Assembly (NCBI RefSeq): GCF_028288465.1
Contig: NZ_JAQBNR010000002.1
Span: 93,168 to 157,167 of the forward strand
Source of the DNA: Ferruginibacter sp.
Lineage (GTDB): Bacteria; Bacteroidota; Bacteroidia; Chitinophagales; Chitinophagaceae
Direction of reading: 5' to 3'
Length of the DNA: 64,000 nt
The position numbers and the translations under genes were made by a program. The notes under the pieces were generated by a model, which did not search any database, had not been told where the DNA came from, and saw only the letters and a program-made list of their open reading frames with translations. Below, in pieces: positions 44,458 through 54,711 of this stretch; position 1 is the first letter of the stretch; each line of letters starts with the position of its first letter.

Positions 44458-47400
44458 CTACTTCAACGTTGATAAAAACGCCACTACATCCCTGATCTCT
44501 TTTTTGGTAAGAATATTTTTCATCTCCGGCATGCTGGACATTGCATTTGTTCTTTTTGCCACATCGGTTTTGTTGATTACGGCATTGGGCTCACCGTTGA
44601 TTTTTACAGTTAATGTTTTATCCGTTTCCTGTTCCAGTATACCTGAAATGGTTTTGCCATCTTTCAGTTGCAGGGTTACACTACCATAGCCCGGGGATAG
44701 TCTTGCACTCGGATTGATCAGCGCTTCCAGCAGTTTTTCTCTTGGTAACCGGCTGGCGATACCATTCAGCTTTGGCCCCGCATTACCCCCCAAATCATCA
44801 TACGAGTGACAGCGGATACATTGTGAAGCCTGCCCTTCAAAAAAGATATTTCTTCCGTGGTTTGCATCACCGCCATACAAACTACCGGCAAAAGATGCGG
44901 TCAGTTCATCGGGAGCAGTACCTGCCATCGCTGCTTTGTATTTTGCAATCAGTGGCTGGCTTTTGGTGCTGTCAATGGCTTCGCCCAATTCAAAATAAAT
45001 ATCGGGTGATAATTTTTTGTTTGCCAATTGCGCCAACAGGCCGCTAAATACTTCGTTGGTATTGCTTACCGGCAGGTTGCCCAGCGTGAGCAACGCCGCC
45101 TGTTTTTCTTCCGTAGTTTTTGTGTTGATGACATCCGCCAGCAATTTTACCATCAATGGCTTAGGGATGTTTAGTTTGCTGATCATGTCGATGCCGGCCA
45201 CCCTTACTGGTTTATCGGCGCTTGTTAACGCAACTTGTATGGCTTCTGCAACAGACGGTTGCTGCATGGCTGCCAGGGCTTTCAGCGCTTCTACTTTTAC
45301 CGGTGCATCTTTATCCTGCTTTAACAGTGCCAGTAATTTTGTTGTGCCCTGCACCAGGTGTAATTTATTCACTGCCTTTACAGCACTAAGCCTAACAGCA
45401 GCGTCGTTGTTGCTGAGCAGTGTTACCAATGCATTACCTGCTTTGTTTATTACCAGCATACTGTCTCTTTGTACCACACCACGGTAGCGTCCATCTACCC
45501 TGTCCACAACGGAGGGCCTTGCCCAATTGCTTAGTGCAGCAACTGCTTCTGCCTGTAACGCAGGCGGACTGCCGGGAGCGGTAGCATAATTCACCAGGTT
45601 TTGTATGGAGGCTTCGGTGCCCATTCTGGAGTTGGCACTGATGGCTCTTCTTATCAATGCTTCGTTTTTAAAATGCGTGGTGTTAAGCAAAGCGGCCAAC
45701 GCGGGAATAGCACCTTCAATAGAAAGATCATCATTGATGCCACGGGCTGCTTCCGTAACAATAAACTCATCAGCATCTTTTAAAAAGTTGGCGATGCCAG
45801 CATTGCCCATTCTTCTCAATGCTACTACCGCAGCGATTCTTACGCCACGGGAGGGATGATTGGCCAACGCAATTACGGGATCTGCCTTACCAATTCTTGC
45901 CAATGCAAGACTACCCGCATGACGCAGGTAAGCGTCTTTATCATTGTTGTCTGCAAGCATTTCTATGATCGGGTTGATGGCTGGCTCATATTCGATTCTG
46001 CCCAATGCTTCGGCCGCAAAAAAACGGGCACGGCTGGCGGTATCTTTTAACAACGGCACCAGGTATTTTCCTGCATCGGCATATTTAATATCGCCGAGCC
46101 ATTTGGCGGCCTGTGCTCGTATTTCCGCATCTTTATCCTGCAAAAAAGGAATCAATACAGCAGCATATTTTTTATCCTGCCTGCCGAGCTGGCTGATACC
46201 CCAAATGGAATTTACCCTTGCCAGCTGGTTGGCGGTTTGGGTAAGGTATTGCTGAAAGATGGCTGCCCCTTTGTCTTTGCGTTTTACCAATTCAAATTGT
46301 GCTTTCATCCTAACCCGCATGTCGGCGTTCTTCAACAATTCGCCCAGCGCTGCTTCTGTATTGGTTGTAAAATCTTCGGCCAGCAATTTCTTTGTCAATA
46401 TGCGACCCGGTAATGAAGCTGCGTTTTTATCATCCATCTTCCAGATGCGGCCATAATTGTGCGTGCCCCATCCGTCTATCCAATCTGCAATGTACATGGC
46501 ACCATCCGGACCAAAATCAAGCCCTGTAGCCAATACGCCACCCAATACTTTTTTATTTTCACCCAACGAAAATCCGGCACCGGCAGGGTTGAGTTTAAAA
46601 CTGTAAATGCCCGACTGCGCAGGATTGCCCACAAACTCTGCTACAAAAAAAGTGCTGTTGTATTTGGGGCTCAATGCCGTTCCGGGATTGTACACAAACC
46701 CCGCCGGGCCACTTACAAAATTTTCTATACAGGGTGTAATGTAAGCTGCCTGCCCCTCGAACCTTGGCTTCCAAAGGTTTTCTGCCATCCACACTTTGTA
46801 AGTGTTATTGTTGGGATCATTGTATTTACCATATTGCCAGTTGCTGCGCCAGCCAATGTCGGCACCGTTTACAACATACACCAGCCGCTCTTTTTCTCCG
46901 GCGTGATCACCATCGTTGTCTTCACTGATGAGGTTGCCATATTCGTCAAACGCAAACTCGTGCGTATTGCGGTTGCCGTAAGCAAATATTTCAAAGTCAC
47001 TGCCATCGGGATTGCTCCTTGCTATCACGCCGCTGTTGGGATGCTTCCACTCTTTGCCACTTTTATCTTTACCGCTAAAACCAATATCACCAATCTGCCA
47101 GTATATCCTGCCATCAGGACCCATTTCAACACCACTCATACCATGACCACTAAACCCGATGTGAATACCATAGCCGTGAGACATGGATGTTTTTTCATCA
47201 GCTATGCCGTCGCCATTTTTATCCTGCAACCGCCACATATCCGGTCCTACTGCAACATACAGGTCTTTTCCATCTACCAGCACACCGCCGGCAACATCCG
47301 TTACTTCATCATGAAAATCGTTTACCGCCAGCTGTGTTTTATCGGCCACACCATCGCCATTTATATCTTCAACTTTATACACGTTTTCGGTTTCCACGGT

Positions 47401-47883
47401 CATGTCTTTCCAATCGTGAGAGCCATCTTTATTCACATCTTTCAGCCATTCATTTTTCTTACTGTTTTCAGGCGATAAGGTCTTATGTAAAAAGGCACGC
47501 TTTTCTTCAACGGTTTGTAGTTGTATAGAACCCAACTCCCAATCCTGGTGGCCGCGAATATCAAATTCAGAATTCTTTTGCCGGTTGGTAGTAGTGTAAT
47601 AAAGTTTACCCGAATCATCAATATCGATGGCAATGGGAGAAATCACCAGCGAATCGATACCCCATAAAGACAAGGTTAAACTATCTGCCAGTGCTGGTTT
47701 GATGAGCGACCCGATAGAATCGGCCAGGGACTTGGTTTTCGCCGGGTTCATCTGGTGAATGCCCAAATCAACGGTGCCAGCAATATCTTTTTTTTGATTG
47801 CATGCGGCCAGGGTACTGATAACGGCTACGCCATAAAAAACGCGGTTTGAACAAAACCGGGGAAGAGTAAAATTGAATTTCAT
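44458..47883 (-). CDS. PVC-type dehydrogenase-like propeller / HEAT / cytochrome c lipoprotein
   Basis: An 1141-residue lipoprotein (lipobox STLAAC, Cys near residue 28). The N-terminal half (about 70-510) is a sorbosone-dehydrogenase-like beta-propeller with calcium motifs DINGDGVADKT and DKNGDGIADEK. HEAT repeats follow (about 520-960, for example AAKWLGDIKYADAGKYLVPLL). A C-terminal cytochrome c domain has the heme motif CIRCH (about 1020) and a probable axial Met in SSMPEM. This architecture is common in Planctomycetes, Verrucomicrobia and Bacteroidota, where it is linked to sugar or polysaccharide oxidation. It may supply an electron path for the keto-sugar chemistry suggested by its neighbours. 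Confidence 0.87.
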   Translation of the reverse strand: MKFNFTLPRFCSNRVFYGVAVISTLAACNQKKDIAGTVDLGIHQMNPAKTKSLADSIGSLIKPALADSLTLSLWGIDSLVISPIAIDIDDSGKLYYTTTNRQKNSEFDIRGHQDWELGSIQLQTVEEKRAFLHKTLSPENSKKNEWLKDVNKDGSHDWKDMTVETENVYKVEDINGDGVADKTQLAVNDFHDEVTDVAGGVLVDGKDLYVAVGPDMWRLQDKNGDGIADEKTSMSHGYGIHIGFSGHGMSGVEMGPDGRIYWQIGDIGFSGKDKSGKEWKHPNSGVIARSNPDGSDFEIFAYGNRNTHEFAFDEYGNLISEDNDGDHAGEKERLVYVVNGADIGWRSNWQYGKYNDPNNNTYKVWMAENLWKPRFEGQAAYITPCIENFVSGPAGFVYNPGTALSPKYNSTFFVAEFVGNPAQSGIYSFKLNPAGAGFSLGENKKVLGGVLATGLDFGPDGAMYIADWIDGWGTHNYGRIWKMDDKNAASLPGRILTKKLLAEDFTTNTEAALGELLKNADMRVRMKAQFELVKRKDKGAAIFQQYLTQTANQLARVNSIWGISQLGRQDKKYAAVLIPFLQDKDAEIRAQAAKWLGDIKYADAGKYLVPLLKDTASRARFFAAEALGRIEYEPAINPIIEMLADNNDKDAYLRHAGSLALARIGKADPVIALANHPSRGVRIAAVVALRRMGNAGIANFLKDADEFIVTEAARGINDDLSIEGAIPALAALLNTTHFKNEALIRRAISANSRMGTEASIQNLVNYATAPGSPPALQAEAVAALSNWARPSVVDRVDGRYRGVVQRDSMLVINKAGNALVTLLSNNDAAVRLSAVKAVNKLHLVQGTTKLLALLKQDKDAPVKVEALKALAAMQQPSVAEAIQVALTSADKPVRVAGIDMISKLNIPKPLMVKLLADVINTKTTEEKQAALLTLGNLPVSNTNEVFSGLLAQLANKKLSPDIYFELGEAIDSTKSQPLIAKYKAAMAGTAPDELTASFAGSLYGGDANHGRNIFFEGQASQCIRCHSYDDLGGNAGPKLNGIASRLPREKLLEALINPSARLSPGYGSVTLQLKDGKTISGILEQETDKTLTVKINGEPNAVINKTDVAKRTNAMSSMPEMKNILTKKEIRDVVAFLSTLK

Positions 47884-48147
47884 ATTGACAATTATAAAAG
47901 TGGAGATACAATATTATGGCAAAAGAATGTTTGTTGAAAATGTTTATGCAGGTTAGGCCAAATAATTTGGTTGAGCATTCCTTTTTACACAACCTGGTGA
48001 CGAATGATGCTCCATAAGATCCGGCACTTTTGCAGTTAAAGATTGCTCCGGGCGCCCTGGTAAGTCATGTTATATAAATATTGTCCAAATACAATCACTA
48101 CTATAATGCCATACCTTTATTTATATTCGTAATACTAATCATCCACT

Positions 48148-48687
48148 ATGCAAAAAATGATCGTAACCATCCTGCTCAGTTTTATTTTAGTACAAACCAT
48201 TGCGCAGCCGAAGCAAAAAGCAACTACATTTTTACTGGGGCAAGTGAACTTAACTACTCACGGCCGCACAACCGGAAACAACCCCTGGGGAGCCGGACTT
48301 GGTATTCAAACTTTTTTTGGCAGCAAAACAAAATTTAAAGCAGTAGTTGAACTTACCGGCGATGTATACCTGGCAAATGACAAGGTGTTAAGACTGAATA
48401 CCGATGGGACTTCCTTTACGCCTGTAGATGATGTGCCGGGAATGGTCAATCTTTTTGTAGGTGCTTCCTATCATCCCGATCAACATATTTACCTGTCGCT
48501 GATGACTGGCCCCAGTTTTATAAATGGCAGCATGTTATTAGGCGTTAAACCTTCCGTGGGTTTTTATTTTTCCAAAACGCAACGCTGTCTGGGCAAGTTG
48601 TCTTACATCAATATTTTTAACCGGGATAAAACCACGAAGGAAGATTTTGGATCACTCAGCCTGGCAATTGGAATCAGACTATTCTGA
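48148..48687 (+). CDS. Secreted protein, probable small beta-barrel, unknown
   Basis: 179 residues with a signal peptide (MQKMIVTILLSFILVQTIAQ). The rest alternates hydrophobic and polar residues, with glycine- and aromatic-rich strands (GLGIQTFFGSKTKFKAVVEL, YLSLMTGPSFINGSML) and ends in Phe (AIGIRLF), as outer-membrane barrels often do. No family recognised. It heads a plus-strand run of three small genes. Confidence 0.6.
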   Translation: MQKMIVTILLSFILVQTIAQPKQKATTFLLGQVNLTTHGRTTGNNPWGAGLGIQTFFGSKTKFKAVVELTGDVYLANDKVLRLNTDGTSFTPVDDVPGMVNLFVGASYHPDQHIYLSLMTGPSFINGSMLLGVKPSVGFYFSKTQRCLGKLSYINIFNRDKTTKEDFGSLSLAIGIRLF

Positions 48688-48753
48688 TTGTTCAGCAGTT
48701 AATGCAAAAAGTAAAAGTCAGCAACAGGAGGAAACCAGCATAAAACACAGCGA

Positions 48754-49035
48754 ATGTCATACGTCTTAATTATTCATGAAGTAAGCAATTACATTGCCTG
48801 GAAAAAAATATTCGATGCTGCAGCAGGGATGAGAAAAGAAGCAGGAGAAATTGCTTACCAGGTATTGAGATATGAAAATGAGCCAAACAAAATTGTCCAC
48901 TTTTCTGCCTGGTCATCTATCGAAAATGCCAAAGCTTTTTTTGAGTCTCCGCGGCTGGTGGAGATTAGAAAAGAAGCAGGTGTAAAATCCCCTGAATTTA
49001 TTTATTTGGAACAACTGGACGCCGGTACATTATAA
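48754..49035 (+). CDS. Small ABM-like (dimeric alpha/beta barrel) protein
   Basis: A 93-residue cytoplasmic protein resembling antibiotic-biosynthesis-monooxygenase or cyclase-like ferredoxin-fold proteins: YVLIIHEVSNYIAWKKIFD as first strand and helix, then NKIVHFSAWSSIENAKAFFESP, a pattern typical of this fold. The biological substrate is unknown and there is no catalytic signature. It lies 66 bases after the barrel gene. Confidence 0.6.
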   Translation: MSYVLIIHEVSNYIAWKKIFDAAAGMRKEAGEIAYQVLRYENEPNKIVHFSAWSSIENAKAFFESPRLVEIRKEAGVKSPEFIYLEQLDAGTL

Positions 49036-49067
49036 TACCAGTAATTGTATTGAAGACCACTTTTGAA

Positions 49068-49496
49068 ATGAAAAAATATTATTTTGCGGGCCTTATTCTG
49101 TTAATAATAAATATAGCAATCTTTATCTTTTTTACCAAAACTGGTATCAGCAAGGATGAGGGTTGGCATGTAACGATTTATCCGCTTAACTTCCTGCTGG
49201 TTCGTGCGTTCGCACTTTCAACACTGCTTGCATTTTTGTGTTTCATCGTTTGCCAGCGGTTAAAAGTAACAAAGCCATTTGCAGTTTCAGCATTGTATTT
49301 TATCTGTGTTTCAATAGCATTGCTGTTATTGACAATTCCATTTTTGCCTTACAAAATTATTTCGGTAAATGAAATAATGCCGACCATGGCAGATACAATA
49401 AAACTAATTGCCTCAGCAGCATTCTATCCGGTATTTCTTATCCACCTGCTGTTGATTTTATACTTTATCTTCTCCATTCGAAAAAGTGCTCAGTAA
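49068..49496 (+). CDS. Small four-helix membrane protein, unknown
   Basis: About 142 residues from the ATG at 49068 (MKKYYFAGLILLIINIAIF); a TTG at 49050 is a weaker choice. Four hydrophobic segments (about 4-24, 43-66, 75-95, 115-138) with short loops. No recognised family. Probably cotranscribed with the ABM-like gene 32 bases upstream. It converges with the GH3 gene. Confidence 0.55.
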   Translation: MKKYYFAGLILLIINIAIFIFFTKTGISKDEGWHVTIYPLNFLLVRAFALSTLLAFLCFIVCQRLKVTKPFAVSALYFICVSIALLLLTIPFLPYKIISVNEIMPTMADTIKLIASAAFYPVFLIHLLLILYFIFSIRKSAQ

Positions 49497-49516
49497 GTGA
49501 TTAAGAATAATTCATT

Positions 49517-52183
49517 TTACTCCAACACTTTCACCAGCTCCCTTAACCGGATATCTTTTGATGAGGCACCAATCATAATCCTGAACTCGCCCGGCTCTAC
49601 AATCCATTGCATATGGGCATCAAGCATCTTCAACAGTTCGGGTGTAATAGTAAAAGAAATTTCTTTTGCTTCTCCCGCTTTTAATGACAGGCGCTGAAAC
49701 CCTTTTAATTGTTTTACGGGTTGTGCAAGTGAAGACAATACATCGCGGATGTACAATTGCACTACTTCATCACCATCAACACTGCCTGTATTTTTTATAG
49801 TGCAGTACACCTTCGCAGAATCATTTTTCGTCCACTGCTTTTTATCAAAGCGGAGGTTGCTGTATTCAAAAGAGGTATAGCTTAAACCAAACCCAAAAGG
49901 AAACAAAGGCTGACCGTTGAGGTTGGCATAATCGTCCGTTCGGCCGGTAGGTTTGTGGTTGTACACGAGCGGCATTTGTCCTTCAAATACAGGAAAGGTA
50001 ATGGGCAGGCGGCCAGCAGGATTGTAATCACCGAACAACACATCTGCGATGGCATTGCCACCGTCTTCACCAGGATACCAGGCATCCAAAATGGCTGGCA
50101 CCCTGTTGATCCATTTGCTCATGGTGATAGCGCTGCCGCCAATTAACACTACTACAAGCGGCTTGCCCGTGGCAGCAACCTGTTCAATCAGTTCTTCCTG
50201 GTGGCCGGGCAAACCAAGGTAGGCCCGGTCCTGCGACTCCCCTTCTTCAATACCCGCTACAATTACTGCAACCTCTGATTTTTTTGCCGCGGCAACCGCC
50301 TCCGTTATTTTTTGCTGCCAGTCATTGGCCATCCCCACATTCCAGATCAATTTAAAGCGGGCATATCCCTGTGATTCAAAAAATTCAATGCGGATGTTGT
50401 AGTCTTTGTCTTTTTCAAAATATACATTCGCAAGTTGGGTTGTATAAGTCTGGCTCTTCCAGTTATCAACAATCAATTTATCATTGAGGTATAAGCGATA
50501 GCCATCATTGCCTTCAATACCCAGCTGGTATTTTCCAGTGGCCGGAGATTTTATTTTACCCGCCCATTTTACGGAGTAAAAATCATAGTTTACTTCAGGA
50601 GCCGGCGAGTACAATGTCCAGCCAAAATTAATTTCTTTATCTATTCTTGTAAGTACAGGAGCACCTGATAATTGCACGTTATTAAAATACTGACCCAACA
50701 GACCCGCTTCCGTTTTGCCGTTGCTGGTGAAAGACAAATTTGTAGCTGCTACCGGCACCCACTGTGGTGAGTTACGCCCGCAACCAGCGGTATACTGAAT
50801 GGCGACTGACGTACCCAGTTTATTTTTAAGTCCCTGCAGTATGCTCACCTTATTGTTGCCGGGTCCACTATACCCGCCCAGTCTGGCTTCCGCTGCATCA
50901 GTACCAATGAGTGCCATTGTTTTAATTGATTTTTTTAAGGGCAATGCATGGCCCTCATTTTTCAACAGCACCATTGATTTTAAGGATGCTTCTTTAGCCA
51001 GTTGTTTATGTACCGGGTTGCCGTTCCATCTATTTACTTCTTCTTCATTGGTGTATGGGTTCTCAAATAACCCGAGTTCAAATTTTACCCGCAGCACCCT
51101 TTCTACGGCGGCATCAATTGTTTTGCTGCTGATTCTTCCATCCAAAAATGCGGGCATAAATAATACGTGGTGTTCCCATGCAGTTTGAAAAATAACATCC
51201 AGTCCATTGTTCATTGCTTTGGCACCTGCATCAGCATAATCGCTGGCGGTATAGTGCAATACATTGGCGCCGCCGGTGGCAGAAGCATCTGTAATAACAA
51301 AGCCTTTAAAATTCAGTTGTTTTTTCAACACTTCATTGAGCAGCCAATTATTGGCTGTGCTCGGGCTGCCGTTGATGGAATTGTAGGCCGTCATTACACT
51401 TCGGCTGCCACCTCTTTCAAAGCAGGCTGTAAATGGTGGCAGGTAAATTTCCCGCAGTAATCTTTCATCAATATCAATCGGGTAACTATCCCTTCCACCA
51501 TCGCCGCTGTTGGCCAAAAAATGTTTAGGTGTTGTTACTACACCCATCTGTTCAAAAGGCGATACAAAAGCTACCCCCATTGCTGAAGACAAGAATGGAT
51601 CTTCTCCATACGTCTCTTCTACCCGTCCCCATCTTACATCGCTGGCAATGTTTACAACGGGCGATAATATCTGCCGGATGCCACGGCTTTTGGTCTCACG
51701 GGCAATGGCCGTTGCCACTGTTTTCATAAAAGTGGTATCCCAGCCGGCAGCGAGGCCGATGGCTGCCGGAAAAGCAGTTGCACCGTCCCTTACCAAACCA
51801 TGCAGGGCTTCATCAAACGCAATGATGGGAATACCAAGCCTGGTTTCATCCACAAAATAATGCTGCATTTTATTAATGAGTTTAGCTGTTTCAACTGCGT
51901 TGGAAGCAGCACTGTAATTTAACAGCTGCCCCGCCGCATCCGTACTCCCTTTTGCACTTACCTGGAAACCGAATATGCCATTTTTATATTTTTCCTTGCC
52001 ATCACTTAAATCGCCGGGTATCATAAACAACTGCCAGAATTTTTCTTCGGGCGTCATCCTTGCAAGCAAATCTTTTACCCTTTGGTCAACAGGTAGTTTC
52101 GGATTTTTATATGGCAATAGCGACTGGCCAGTTGTTTGCAAAAACGAAAGCAGCACGCCAATAAAAACAATATACTTTTTCAT
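49517..52183 (-). CDS. Glycoside hydrolase family 3 with PA14 insertion
   Basis: About 888 residues from the ATG at 52183 (MKKYIVFIGVLLSFLQTTG, a signal peptide); the open frame reaches 52216 but adds only a His-rich stub. Domains: GH3 N-terminal TIM barrel with the nucleophile Asp in FVITDASATGG (about residue 298), GH3 C-terminal sandwich interrupted by a PA14 domain (about 470-620, AGLLGQYFNNVQLSG), then a fibronectin III-like domain ending near residue 880. The enzyme is a periplasmic or secreted beta-glucosidase, or beta-xylosidase/alpha-arabinosidase of the same family. PA14 may shape the substrate pocket. Confidence 0.93.
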   Translation of the reverse strand: MKKYIVFIGVLLSFLQTTGQSLLPYKNPKLPVDQRVKDLLARMTPEEKFWQLFMIPGDLSDGKEKYKNGIFGFQVSAKGSTDAAGQLLNYSAASNAVETAKLINKMQHYFVDETRLGIPIIAFDEALHGLVRDGATAFPAAIGLAAGWDTTFMKTVATAIARETKSRGIRQILSPVVNIASDVRWGRVEETYGEDPFLSSAMGVAFVSPFEQMGVVTTPKHFLANSGDGGRDSYPIDIDERLLREIYLPPFTACFERGGSRSVMTAYNSINGSPSTANNWLLNEVLKKQLNFKGFVITDASATGGANVLHYTASDYADAGAKAMNNGLDVIFQTAWEHHVLFMPAFLDGRISSKTIDAAVERVLRVKFELGLFENPYTNEEEVNRWNGNPVHKQLAKEASLKSMVLLKNEGHALPLKKSIKTMALIGTDAAEARLGGYSGPGNNKVSILQGLKNKLGTSVAIQYTAGCGRNSPQWVPVAATNLSFTSNGKTEAGLLGQYFNNVQLSGAPVLTRIDKEINFGWTLYSPAPEVNYDFYSVKWAGKIKSPATGKYQLGIEGNDGYRLYLNDKLIVDNWKSQTYTTQLANVYFEKDKDYNIRIEFFESQGYARFKLIWNVGMANDWQQKITEAVAAAKKSEVAVIVAGIEEGESQDRAYLGLPGHQEELIEQVAATGKPLVVVLIGGSAITMSKWINRVPAILDAWYPGEDGGNAIADVLFGDYNPAGRLPITFPVFEGQMPLVYNHKPTGRTDDYANLNGQPLFPFGFGLSYTSFEYSNLRFDKKQWTKNDSAKVYCTIKNTGSVDGDEVVQLYIRDVLSSLAQPVKQLKGFQRLSLKAGEAKEISFTITPELLKMLDAHMQWIVEPGEFRIMIGASSKDIRLRELVKVLE

Positions 52184-52269
52184 GTAACAAATGTATTTAA
52201 ACAGGTGGTGATGCATTTCTTCTTTATTAACTTATGCTAAACCTATATTGTCCATCAAAAACAGCCAGG

Positions 52270-52326
52270 TATTTTTGGACCTGCTGTTAATCGCAATGGC
52301 GACATCGTTGTGTCACTCCCTTGAGC
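52270..52326 (-). repeat. Dispersed intergenic repeat, subfamily B, copy 3
   Basis: On the minus strand it starts GCTCAAGGGAGTGACAC (the first GTAC is changed to GCTC), continues AACGATGTC, then about 16 variable bases and GCAGGTCCAAAAATA. It lies between the six-hairpin glycosidase stop and the GH3 start. Confidence 0.7.
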
Positions 52327-52411
52327 CGTATGTTCTTTTTGCAACAACAAAAACGGAGAGCATTCAATCAATCAACGTGTCTTTATTGTAAAAAAATCCA
52401 AAGCTGTTATT

Positions 52412-54397
52412 TTAAAACCTGATCGTTTGTGTGCTTCCATTTAATACCAATTTATTAAAAACTATACCCGTTGCAGCAGATACTTTCAGGCGTAGTTGAC
52501 TACCTTCTCTTTTTACTTCTATATCAAAGGTATTTTGATATCCATGCACATGCTTCAACTGCATAAAATCCCATTCAGCAGGTAATTGGGTTGTGATAGT
52601 AAAGGCCTTAAAATCAATTGGCCGTATACCAAACAAACCTTCTGTATATATCCGGCAATACAAACCACTTTCTGCAGAAAGATGCCGCTGATTGCCTTCA
52701 GGATAAGCTTCAACGGGATAGGGAACATGTTCACCCAGCAACCTGCGGTTGGAATAATATTGCAGATACTGTAAGCCCCGTTTGGTATCGCCGGCAGCGA
52801 ACAATCCACGCAATGCATATAGCGTAGAACGATCCCAAAATGTTTTATCACCGGCCTGCGAGGCAAGCCCATCATCCGTCCATAATTGTGGTGAAAACAA
52901 GGCGTCAATCGTACCTTGCTTGCGGTCGAAAATACCAACGGTTAAAGGCGTACAAATCCATGAACGTAGTTTATCGTTGCCATCATAATAGCGGTAAGTA
53001 TCATACCCCATTACAGTAGCGCCAAAGTAGGCATTGATGTTCTTTTTAAGGCTGATTGCTGCCGACTTATATGATGCTATTTGGTTTTTATCTTTCTGCA
53101 GTGCTTCACCCAAATAAGCCGCTGAAATCAGTGCATCATAATACAATGAAGATGTATTTAAATTGGCTTTCCCGGAAGGAAAACGACCTTCCAGTTCATC
53201 CGATTCTGAAGCCACCACACCAGCGTCATTCAGTTTGCGTTTATTGTATTCCAGGCACCATTCAATCAAAGGCCATAGTTCCGTCGCCATTTTTTTATCG
53301 CCCTGCGACAATGCAAATCTGGATGCGCCGTATGCTATCATAGCCGCATCCCCCCGGTCGCCTGCGCCGTTCCAGATATCGGTTCCTTCTGCTACAATCG
53401 AGCTGGGTATTGGCTTGTAGTCTGCATTCATAAACCGGGCAAAATGCCGGTAAGCGTTGAGCGCTGACTCAATGCCGTAATTATATCCCAGGTAAGGAAA
53501 AAATGGGTTGATGTATTCGGCCTGGTCGTTGGCCCAGATGGCCGCGTAATAACTCAGTCCGCCGGGACCGTGCATTGGTCCCCCTTTGGTTTGATAGATA
53601 CTTTCCGCAGCACGGATTTTTGCGAAAGCGAAGGCCCTGTTCAAAACGCTGTCCGGCGTTTCCAGTACCAGGTTATCATTTAAAAGCGACAGCAATTCAT
53701 TTCTTTTTACAAGTTCATCGGCTACCTCTGTATTGCTGTAATCCTGTCCCTTTTTTATAGCCGAAAAGTACAGGTAAAAAGTATACGATTGGCTGGGTTG
53801 TAGCTGAATAGTGGCTGCATTTTTTGTTTGCACCATAACATCATAGCTCCCTTCAACACCATCAGCAGCATTGGTAGCAGTTTTGATATTGAGTAACGGA
53901 ATTTCAACCGTTGCTGGCTTTTCATCTTTGTTTAATAGTTGGTATTGTTCGCAAAATACAGGAAGGCCGGTAGAGGGAAAAATTGTCCTGGTTAATTCAA
54001 GATGTTCATTGAGCATGCTCTTTACCACCAGCGTTCCGTTCAGTGAGACAGTGATTACCTTTTCTCCCTGAATTTGTTTTTTATTTACCACGATCATTTT
54101 TACGGGGTCGATACTAAAAGACCGGATTAAACTGGCGTGTGTATTATTGGGTATCGTGCGCAGCATCGGCCACACGATGTCGCGGTTGATAAAAAAAGAT
54201 TGATCCGCATTCACTCCGTAGTGTATAACAGCAGAAATGAATTTTCCACTCATTTCAATGTGATCCTGGTGTGGCAGCCGGTCGCTTACTGTCCATTGAA
54301 TGGTGTTACCGCCGGCCAGTTCCCAGCGATTTTGCTGGGCCATCGTCTTTTGCAGTGAAGTAAATAACATCGTAATTAAAAGGATTCTTTTCATCAA
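52412..54397 (-). CDS. Secreted six-hairpin (alpha/alpha)6 glycosidase-like protein
   Basis: 661 residues with a signal peptide (MMKRILLITMLFTSLQKTMAQ). An N-terminal beta-sandwich region (about 25-240) is followed by an (alpha/alpha)6 barrel (about 245-600) with GGPMHGPGGLSYYAAIWAND, GTDIWNGAGDRGDAAMIAYG and HVPYPVEAYPEGNQRHLSAE, a pattern seen in debranching-enzyme and rhamnosidase-type six-hairpin glycosidases. Asp in WANDQAEY and Glu in AESGLYCR are candidate catalytic residues. The exact GH family could not be set. It is followed 228 bases downstream by the GH3 gene. Confidence 0.65.
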   Translation of the reverse strand: MMKRILLITMLFTSLQKTMAQQNRWELAGGNTIQWTVSDRLPHQDHIEMSGKFISAVIHYGVNADQSFFINRDIVWPMLRTIPNNTHASLIRSFSIDPVKMIVVNKKQIQGEKVITVSLNGTLVVKSMLNEHLELTRTIFPSTGLPVFCEQYQLLNKDEKPATVEIPLLNIKTATNAADGVEGSYDVMVQTKNAATIQLQPSQSYTFYLYFSAIKKGQDYSNTEVADELVKRNELLSLLNDNLVLETPDSVLNRAFAFAKIRAAESIYQTKGGPMHGPGGLSYYAAIWANDQAEYINPFFPYLGYNYGIESALNAYRHFARFMNADYKPIPSSIVAEGTDIWNGAGDRGDAAMIAYGASRFALSQGDKKMATELWPLIEWCLEYNKRKLNDAGVVASESDELEGRFPSGKANLNTSSLYYDALISAAYLGEALQKDKNQIASYKSAAISLKKNINAYFGATVMGYDTYRYYDGNDKLRSWICTPLTVGIFDRKQGTIDALFSPQLWTDDGLASQAGDKTFWDRSTLYALRGLFAAGDTKRGLQYLQYYSNRRLLGEHVPYPVEAYPEGNQRHLSAESGLYCRIYTEGLFGIRPIDFKAFTITTQLPAEWDFMQLKHVHGYQNTFDIEVKREGSQLRLKVSAATGIVFNKLVLNGSTQTIRF

Positions 54398-54711
54398 TAC
54401 TTTTCTTTGATTATTAAATGGAGCGGTAATATAATTATTAATTGCAGCTTGCAGCAGCTTACTGAAAACAATTTGTAAGTAAGTCAGGATTGAATGAACC
54501 GGAACATAGTGACCTTTCTTAACGACGCAAGCAGGAATTGAATTTTTGAGTATAACTGCCGGAACGTGTCAGGAGCGGCCTCAATTGCCAGTCAGGATGT
54601 TTCACTAACCTGGCTACCATTCATGTAAAAAAAATATTGAAGGCAGTATCTTTCGTAACTTCAAACTCATATCAGAGGGCAGTTAAACTGCCTCATAAAA
54701 AAGCCACAAAC
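54398..54711. other. Divergent intergenic region without recognised feature
   Basis: The 314 bases separating the six-hairpin glycosidase gene from the plus-strand membrane protein gene presumably carry both promoters, but no box matched well enough to call. No repeat copy or open frame was seen. Confidence 0.4.

Noticed and set aside
21305..52326. Reading the dispersed GTACAAG repeats as a CRISPR array
   Set aside because: Copies are kilobases apart, on both strands, with a conserved right end and no regular spacers. No cas gene is present.
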